The notes beneath the pieces are model-generated. The model saw nothing but the letters and a program-made list of their open reading frames with translations. It had not been told where the DNA came from and searched no databases. Below, in pieces: positions 1 through 4,383 of a stretch of DNA of 8,117 bases. The translations under genes were made by a program, and so were the position numbers. Source of the DNA: Bacteroidales bacterium (GTDB taxonomy: Bacteria; Bacteroidota; Bacteroidia; Bacteroidales; F082); contig JAFWRA010000110.1 of NCBI GenBank assembly GCA_017508895.1, positions 1 through 8,117 on the forward strand, written 5' to 3'. Position 1 is the stretch's first letter, and every line of letters starts with the position of its first letter.

Positions 1-62
1 ATAATCCTGTTGGCTGGCGGGGAAGTGAATTTTCTTCTTGTATTAACTTATTGTTTTTCAGC

Positions 63-88
63 AATACTTACAAAAAGGTTTGTGTATT
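63..88 (+). promoter_or_regulatory. 26-bp imperfect dyad, candidate operator, copy 1
   Basis: The element reads AATACTTAC, then five unconserved bases (AAAAA), then GGTTTGTGTATT. Its ends are inverted (AATAC / GTATT). The same 21 fixed positions recur on the opposite strand at 6661-6686, there with a CTTTT spacer. A further inverted half site, AAAAGGTAAGT, lies at 92-102. The element sits 38 bases upstream of the candidate -7 box of the HxlR gene. HxlR-family proteins usually bind short inverted repeats in their own promoters, so autoregulation is the simplest reading. That the HxlR protein is the binder is inference. Confidence 0.55.
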
Positions 89-126
89 GACAAAAGGTAA
101 GTGACTGAAAATTAGAATTTTTTCTA

Positions 127-134
127 TATTTTTG
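127..134 (+). promoter_or_regulatory. Candidate Bacteroidetes -7 box for the HxlR/peptide operon
   Basis: TATTTTTG fits the Bacteroidetes TAnnTTTG -7 consensus and lies 20 bases before the ATG at 155. No convincing TTTG -33 element is found about 20 bases upstream, so the promoter may depend on a bound protein or the call may be wrong. The leader would be only about 15 bases long. Confidence 0.35.
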
Positions 135-154
135 CCTCGTTAATCCAGAAAACG

Positions 155-532
155 ATGAACAACAAGAAAGAAATACAAAGTGCCACCTTTCCTGATTGTC
201 CGATACGCAACGTGATTTCGCATATCACTGACAAATGGTCGTTGTTGGTGCTTTACACCTTGGAGCAAAAGGAAGTGCTGAGATTCAAAGACTTGTGGCG
301 ACAAATCCCAGACATCTCACAAAAAATGCTGACCTCAACGCTACGCCATCTTGAAGACGATGGCATTATCAGTCGCGAGGTGTTTACGGAAGTTCCGCCA
401 CGAGTGGAATACAGACTCAGCGAGCGCGGAAAGGGCCTCATGCCCCATTTGGATGCGCTGCTGACATGGGGACTGGAGCATTTCAGCGACATTATCACCG
501 ACCGTAAGAATCATTCAAAGCCAAGTAAATAG
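155..532 (+). CDS. HxlR-family (DUF24) winged-helix transcriptional regulator
   Basis: A 125-residue DNA-binding protein of usual length for the HxlR family. Seen: the family opening D14-C15-P16-I17-R18, then 'ITDKWSLLVLYTL' (about 24-36), the helix-turn-helix 'FKDLWRQIPDISQKMLTSTLRHLEDDGII' split over about 44-72, and the wing 'PPRVEYRLSERG' (about 81-92). C15 is the only cysteine and occupies the N-terminal position used for thiol sensing of quinones, aldehydes or hypochlorite in members such as YodB, CatR and HypR. It is the first gene of the cluster, 26 bases before the Cys-rich peptide gene. The downstream oxidoreductases are typical targets of such regulators. It probably represses its own operon through the dyad at 63-102. 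The family call is firm; the inducer is unknown. Confidence 0.93.
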   Translation: MNNKKEIQSATFPDCPIRNVISHITDKWSLLVLYTLEQKEVLRFKDLWRQIPDISQKMLTSTLRHLEDDGIISREVFTEVPPRVEYRLSERGKGLMPHLDALLTWGLEHFSDIITDRKNHSKPSK

Positions 533-558
533 ATTGTCCAACTAAAACTCAAACAACG

Positions 559-792
559 ATGAAGAGATCAGAATTTGGAGGCTTCGTGGCCTCATTCGCT
601 ATGAGAAGTTCGAGCGCTTGCGGTAGTGCCTGTGGCGCAGCCAAACCCGAAGAGAAACCTTCAGCATGTGGCAGCGCTTGCGGTGCGGCAGAACCCAAGA
701 AAGAGGAAAAACCAAGTGCCTGTGGTAGCGCTTGTGGTGCAGCCGAGCCGAAGAAACCCAGCGCTTGCGGTAGTGCCTGTGGCGCGAAATAA
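559..792 (+). CDS. ACGX-repeat Cys-rich peptide, putative radical-SAM-modified RiPP precursor
   Basis: A 77-residue peptide. The first 18 residues (MKRSEFGGFVASFAMRSS) form a short leader-like segment with the FGGF patch. After it come four copies of SACGSACGA (starting at residues 19, 35, 53 and 68), separated by Lys/Glu/Pro-rich linkers. The eight cysteines are paired with i,i+4 spacing: 21/25, 37/41, 55/59 and 70/74. There is no hydrophobic signal peptide or lipobox. It lies directly before a radical SAM/SPASM gene, as expected for a RiPP precursor, and matches what I recall of a described 'ACGX-repeat peptide' family paired with such an enzyme. The mature form could carry thioether links, bind metal or FeS, or act as a thiol scavenger; none of this is shown by sequence. 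ATG 559 is preferred because it keeps the leader; ATG 601 (Met15) would remove it. No Shine-Dalgarno sequence is seen. Confidence 0.88.
   Translation: MKRSEFGGFVASFAMRSSSACGSACGAAKPEEKPSACGSACGAAEPKKEEKPSACGSACGAAEPKKPSACGSACGAK
613..789 (+). repeat. Four in-frame Cys-repeat units within the peptide gene
   Basis: Units begin at 613, 661, 715 and 760, each encoding SACGSACGA. Units 1 and 4 are identical over 26 bases (613-638 and 760-785). Units 2 and 3 encode the same residues with different Ser, Ala, Cys and Gly codons. The linkers between units vary in length (8, 10 and 7 residues by my count from the second Ala of one unit to the Ser before the next). Confidence 0.9.
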
Positions 793-810
793 AGCACGTT
801 ACCAAACAAA

Positions 811-843
811 AGGCGTTTCGTCCGATGGGCGAAGCGCCTTTTT
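811..843 (+). terminator. Intrinsic terminator / attenuator after the peptide gene
   Basis: A 12-bp stem: arms AGGCGTTTCGTC (811-822) and GGCGAAGCGCCT (828-839), with two G-U pairs and no mismatches. It is closed by the 5-base loop CGATG and followed by a T run (839-843), with an A-rich stretch before the stem. It lies 18 bases after the peptide stop codon and 22 bases before the next start. No -7 box is visible between it and the gene at 866, so the downstream genes probably depend on partial read-through. That would give much more peptide mRNA than enzyme mRNA. Confidence 0.85.
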
Positions 844-865
844 ACACATAAGAAACTGCATCAGC

Positions 866-1477
866 ATGGATATACAAACGTGTTTGAATAAATTGGGCTA
901 CGTTGGTGTACTCAACTTCGCCACAGTGGATAAGGACGGTGCGCCACAGGTGCGCAATATCAGCGCCATCCATTACGAAGGCACCGACATCTATTTTCTG
1001 ACCGCACGCGGCAAGAGCTTCTGCCGACAGTTGATAGACGACGGGCAAGTGCAGATTTTGGGTTATACCCGCTACAAGGAGACCATACGCGTTTCGGGCA
1101 AGGCCGTGCAAGTGCCCGAGGCCGAACAGGTGAAATGGCGCGATTTGCTTTATGAGGAACAGCCTTATTTAGAGAACGTCTATCCGGGCGAGACCAAGAA
1201 CATCGACACTATGTTTGTCATCAAGGACTACACAATCGAGTATTTCTGCCTCAGTACCCGCCCCATCACGCGGGAATATTTCACCGTGGGCAACGCCGTT
1301 GTGAAGCCCAAGGGCTACCAAATCACCGATGCTTGCATTGGCTGTGGCACATGCCAGAAGGTGTGTCCGCAAAACGCCATTGACGCGGGCGAACCATTCA
1401 TCATTCGCCAAAACAACTGCCTGCAATGCGGCAACTGCTTTGAACATTGCCCTGTGGAGGCAATCATAAGACGCTAA
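866..1477 (+). CDS. PNPOx-like flavin-binding protein with C-terminal 2x[4Fe-4S] ferredoxin domain
   Basis: A 203-residue predicted cytoplasmic flavoprotein. Residues 1 to about 140 resemble the pyridoxamine 5'-phosphate oxidase-like split-barrel fold: 'GVLNFATVDKDGAPQVRNIS' followed by strand-rich sequence and 'KETIRVSGKAVQV'. The C-terminus has two ferredoxin motifs: C157-x2-C160-x2-C163-x3-C167-P and C185-x2-C188-x2-C191-x3-C195-P. The fusion suggests FMN/FeS electron transfer rather than vitamin B6 synthesis; it may pass electrons to the radical SAM enzyme or reduce the peptide (inference). The ATG at 866 is chosen because the open frame further upstream, to 626, crosses the peptide gene in another frame and the terminator, giving low-complexity sequence unlike any PNPOx N-terminus. 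The stop lies 10 bases before the radical SAM start. Confidence 0.88.
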   Translation: MDIQTCLNKLGYVGVLNFATVDKDGAPQVRNISAIHYEGTDIYFLTARGKSFCRQLIDDGQVQILGYTRYKETIRVSGKAVQVPEAEQVKWRDLLYEEQPYLENVYPGETKNIDTMFVIKDYTIEYFCLSTRPITREYFTVGNAVVKPKGYQITDACIGCGTCQKVCPQNAIDAGEPFIIRQNNCLQCGNCFEHCPVEAIIRR

Positions 1478-1487
1478 AACGAAAACT

Positions 1488-2525
1488 ATGGCCAAACAAT
1501 ACTTCTCCTTCCAGTGGCACATCACTGACTATTGCGACCAGCGTTGCAAGCATTGCTACATCTTCTCTGAAGGCCATCCCGAGTTGCTTTCGGTCAGCGT
1601 GGAGCGGGCAAAGAAGGTGATTGACAGCTGCGTGGAAATGTGCGAAAAGATGGGCGGTCGACTTCCGTACTTCTATGTCACGGGAGGCGATCCTCTTTTG
1701 CACCCGCAAGTATGGGAAATCCTTGGGATGCTGAAAGCGAAGAAAATCCCGTTTACCATTCTGGGCAATCCGTTTCACTTGACCGATGAGAACTGCCAAA
1801 AGCTGAAGTTTTACGGCTGCGAGAAGTACCAACTCTCCATCGACGGCAACCGTGAGACGCATGACTTTATGCGCAAGCCCGGCTCATTCAACACCACGTT
1901 GGAGAAAATCGAAGTACTGCACCGCAACGGTATCCGCGTGGCCATTATGACTACCGTTTCGGGCGTGAATGCCGACCAGATGCCGGAAATCATTGATACT
2001 GTGGTGAAGTACGAGGCTGACGTGTTCGCCTTTGCGCGCTATTGCCCCACAAGTTTGGAAAAGAGCGCACACCTTACGCCGCAACAGTACCGCCAAGTGC
2101 TGGATACCTGTTGGAAAAAGTACATGGACTATGGAGACAGTTGCAAGACTACCTTCAACTTGAAAGACCATCTTTGGGGCTTGTATCTGCACGAAATTGG
2201 GAATTTCAAGATACCTGAGGGTTTAGACAATGATACCATTTATGACGGCTGCAACTGTGGTCACGGACATTTCACCATTTTGCCTAATGGCGATGTGATG
2301 GCCTGCCGCCGCTTTGAAAGCAAGGTGGGCAATGTTTTCGAGACACCGCTTTACAATTTGTGGACTTCGCCGCAAATGGACTATTACCGCCAATACGAGA
2401 AGTTCGAGAAATGCGGAAAATGTGAGTTGTTGCGGTTCTGTCGTGGTTGTCCCGCTGTGGCGTATGGTTACACGCATGATTTCTTTGCTGCTGACCCGCA
2501 ATGCTGGAAGGTAGTTGATAGTTGA
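1488..2525 (+). CDS. Radical SAM/SPASM peptide-modifying enzyme (ACGX-type system)
   Basis: A 345-residue radical S-adenosylmethionine enzyme. The SAM cluster motif is C16-x3-C20-x2-C23 (DYCDQRCKHCY). The GGE-type SAM-binding motif appears as GGDP at 66-69. The C-terminal SPASM region, for auxiliary [4Fe-4S] clusters, contains C255, C257, C273 (in 'LPNGDVMACRR'), C309, C312, C318, C321 and C339. This layout is typical of sactionine/ranthipeptide-type maturases and of anaerobic sulfatase-maturating enzymes. The adjacent Cys-repeat peptide makes the peptide the likely substrate; thioether cross-linking at Cys is plausible but unproven. No separate RiPP recognition element domain is obvious at the N-terminus, where the SAM motif begins by residue 16. 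The stop codon lies within a small tandem heptamer repeat. The next CDS starts 14 bases on. Confidence 0.92.
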   Translation: MAKQYFSFQWHITDYCDQRCKHCYIFSEGHPELLSVSVERAKKVIDSCVEMCEKMGGRLPYFYVTGGDPLLHPQVWEILGMLKAKKIPFTILGNPFHLTDENCQKLKFYGCEKYQLSIDGNRETHDFMRKPGSFNTTLEKIEVLHRNGIRVAIMTTVSGVNADQMPEIIDTVVKYEADVFAFARYCPTSLEKSAHLTPQQYRQVLDTCWKKYMDYGDSCKTTFNLKDHLWGLYLHEIGNFKIPEGLDNDTIYDGCNCGHGHFTILPNGDVMACRRFESKVGNVFETPLYNLWTSPQMDYYRQYEKFEKCGKCELLRFCRGCPAVAYGYTHDFFAADPQCWKVVDS

Positions 2526-2532
2526 AAGTTAC
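2512..2532 (+). repeat. Heptamer tandem repeat at the radical SAM / QOR junction
   Basis: TAGTTGA occurs twice exactly (2512-2518, 2519-2525), then a degenerate AAGTTAC (2526-2532). The repeat supplies the last codons and the TGA stop of the radical SAM gene. Similar AGTTGA strings are familiar to me from Bacteroidetes intergenic spacers. The copy number is low, so the call is modest. Confidence 0.45.
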
Positions 2533-2539
2533 AATGATA

Positions 2540-3505
2540 ATGAAAGCAATACAATTAGATCATCGTTGCTCGGCGGAGGAAATGAAAGCCTCTGAAATAC
2601 CTGTTCCCAAAGTGCGTTCGGGTTGGGTGTTGGTGAAGATTCACGCCGCTGGACTGAACCATTCCGAGGCTTTGCTGCGGATGTTCGAAATCGAGCACGA
2701 CTATATCCAGAAACCCATCGTGCCAGGCATCGAGTGTGTGGGCGAGATTGCCGACCCGTCAGACAGCCATTTCTCAAAAGGCGACAAAGTCATCGCATTG
2801 ATGGGTGGCATGGGTCGCTCGTTCAATGGCAGCTACTCTGAATATGCTTTGCTTCCTGAGACCAATGTCTTCAAGGTGGAAACGGATTTGGATTGGGTGT
2901 CGTTGGCTGCCATACCAGAAACCTATTATACGGCTTACGGCTCGCTGACAGAGTGTCTGTTGCTCACCGAGGGTGACACACTCATGGTGCGCGGAGCTAC
3001 CAGCACCGTCGGGCAGGCCGCCATCCAGCTCGGCAAGGCATTGGGGGCTAAGGTGATTGCGGCTTGCCGCAAGGAAAAGGACTTCGACCGTCTGAAAACC
3101 ATCGGGGCAGACTACTGCTGCATTGATGACGGCCATTTGGCAGAAAGTTTGCCCTCCAATATGCGTCCCAACAAAGTGTTGGAGTTGGTCGGGCCTGCTA
3201 CTTTGCAGGATTCGCTTCGTTGTGTTATAAAGCCAGGCTATGTCTGCAACACGGGCATCCTCGGCAATGTGTTCACCGTCGAGCATTTCGACCCTATCAA
3301 ATACATCCCCAATGGTGTTTTTCTCAGCGGGTTTTTCAGCAATTTTCCGAAACAGGAAACAATCGACTCACTTTTCCGTTTGATTAACAAGCAGCACATC
3401 AAGCCGCTGTATGCCAAAGCGTTCCGGATGGATGAAATCGTAGAAGCGCACAACCTTTTGGAGAAAGGCGGCGCGGGCGGCAAGATTGTGATAACGATGG
3501 AATAA
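2540..3505 (+). CDS. Quinone-oxidoreductase-like MDR family NAD(P)H dehydrogenase
   Basis: A 321-residue member of the medium-chain dehydrogenase/reductase superfamily, close to the usual 320-330 of quinone oxidoreductases. Seen: the GroES-like N-terminal half with 'GLNHSEALLR' (38-47), 'PIVPGIECVGEI' (59-70) and 'GDKVIALMGGMG' (81-92); the Rossmann NADPH loop 'GATSTVGQAAIQLGKALGA' (152-170); and the C-terminal 'GGAGGKIVITM'. The four-cysteine structural zinc lobe of classical alcohol dehydrogenases is absent, so it is probably a zinc-independent NADPH:quinone or enone reductase. Start choice: ATG 2540 gives the typical MKAIQL opening; ATG 2534 and TTG 2522, which overlap or precede the repeat, are less likely. 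HxlR-type regulators often control such reductases. It could instead serve peptide maturation; the substrate is not readable. Confidence 0.87.
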   Translation: MKAIQLDHRCSAEEMKASEIPVPKVRSGWVLVKIHAAGLNHSEALLRMFEIEHDYIQKPIVPGIECVGEIADPSDSHFSKGDKVIALMGGMGRSFNGSYSEYALLPETNVFKVETDLDWVSLAAIPETYYTAYGSLTECLLLTEGDTLMVRGATSTVGQAAIQLGKALGAKVIAACRKEKDFDRLKTIGADYCCIDDGHLAESLPSNMRPNKVLELVGPATLQDSLRCVIKPGYVCNTGILGNVFTVEHFDPIKYIPNGVFLSGFFSNFPKQETIDSLFRLINKQHIKPLYAKAFRMDEIVEAHNLLEKGGAGGKIVITME

Positions 3506-3507
3506 TT

Positions 3508-4383
3508 ATGACCATAGAATCCACCACTCATTTCGAGGTTGACAGAAACAAATGCGTCAGTTGCGGCCATTGCGTGAATGTCTGCACCGGCATGGTATTG
3601 AAAATGCAGAACGGCATGCCCGTGATGCAGCCTTTCGAACGCTACGGTTGGCGCGGCTGCTGGCGTTGCGAGCACTGTCTAGCAGTATGCCCCGAAGGCG
3701 CCATCTCCATCTTTGGCAAAAAGCCAGAGACCTCGACACCCAAACCCGACAAGAACATAGGTGAGCAGATGGAACGCTTGGTGAAATACCGCCGCTCGTG
3801 TCGCCGCTTCATGGACGACAACATCGATCCAGTCATCCTCGACCATATCCTTTCCGCGATGGAGAACGCCCCTACGGGCGGCAACTCCTGTAATGTGGAA
3901 TACACTGTCATCGATGACAAAAAGCGTGTGGACGAGATTTGGCAGGTGGCCTACGACAAGATGGAAAGTTTGGCCAAACGTGGCATTTACACGCATAGCT
4001 TCAGCCCTTTCTTCTACGGCAAGATGAAAGAGAGCGAAGAGACTGTTCGCGAAGGTGACATGCTGTTTTGTGGTGCACCTCATCTTTTCATCGCCCATGA
4101 GAAATGCAGCGGCAAATGGGCCGAAGACGCCAAGGCCAACTGCATCATCGCAACAGCCTATTTTGAGCTTTTAGCCAACGCTTTCGGCTTGGGTACGGCT
4201 ATCATGAGCTACCCGAGCGAGGTGCTCAACGAGTTGGTACCCGAAGCCCGCAAGATGCTCAACATCCCCACCGACCACTACACGGGTCTCATCGTCGGCT
4301 TTGGCTATCCTGACATCGCCTATGCCCGTGGCACACAGAAGGATAGGTCAAACAAAATCCACAGATTCAGCAAAGGGAGATAG
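3508..4383 (+). CDS. Ferredoxin-nitroreductase fusion protein
   Basis: A 291-residue protein with two N-terminal [4Fe-4S] motifs and a flavin nitroreductase domain. Cluster motifs are C16-x2-C19-x2-C22-x3-C26 (followed by Thr rather than the common Pro) and C51-x2-C54-x2-C57-x3-C61-P. The nitroreductase part begins about residue 90 with 'LVKYRRSCRRFMDDNID', an FMN-phosphate-binding Arg cluster. It continues with 'APTGGNSCNVEYTVI' (121-135) and ends with 'HYTGLIVGFGYPDI' (257-270). The family reduces nitro groups, quinones or flavins with FMN; the fused ferredoxin lets electrons come from FeS donors. It starts 2 bases after the QOR stop, so translation is probably coupled. It is the last gene of the operon and ends exactly next to a convergent gene. 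The role in peptide modification is inferred from position only. Confidence 0.9.
   Translation: MTIESTTHFEVDRNKCVSCGHCVNVCTGMVLKMQNGMPVMQPFERYGWRGCWRCEHCLAVCPEGAISIFGKKPETSTPKPDKNIGEQMERLVKYRRSCRRFMDDNIDPVILDHILSAMENAPTGGNSCNVEYTVIDDKKRVDEIWQVAYDKMESLAKRGIYTHSFSPFFYGKMKESEETVREGDMLFCGAPHLFIAHEKCSGKWAEDAKANCIIATAYFELLANAFGLGTAIMSYPSEVLNELVPEARKMLNIPTDHYTGLIVGFGYPDIAYARGTQKDRSNKIHRFSKGR

Noticed and set aside
1..62. Possible gene remnant at the left edge
   Set aside because: No open frame with recognisable sequence; AT-rich, treated as intergenic.
79..105. TTTG at 79-82 as a -33 element with a -7 box near 98-105
   Set aside because: The bases 98-105 (TAAGTGAC) match TAnnTTTG poorly. The TTTG is part of the shared 26-bp element.
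613..789. CRISPR-like repeat array
   Set aside because: Units are in frame, encode conserved residues, diverge silently and are separated by short coding linkers of unequal size; there are no cas genes.
559..792. Metallothionein as the identity of the peptide
   Set aside because: Cys-rich, but the regular ACGX pattern with paired Cys and a neighbouring radical SAM/SPASM gene fits a modified peptide better. Metal binding of the mature product is not excluded.
549..809. Minus-strand frame with APQALPQALGF repeats
   Set aside because: The periodicity is only the reverse reading of the Cys-repeat gene; no independent start signal or family resemblance is seen.
626..865. N-terminal extension of the PNPOx-like protein back to 626
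   Set aside because: This frame overlaps the Cys-peptide gene in another frame and reads through the terminator hairpin. The translation is low-complexity (Pro/Val/Arg-rich) and unrelated to the PNPOx fold, whereas ATG 866 begins a normal family N-terminus.
2534..2539. Alternative QOR starts at ATG 2534 or TTG 2522
   Set aside because: Both add residues (MI or MKVTMI) derived from the tandem repeat region before the family-typical MKAIQL opening. They remain possible but are less likely.
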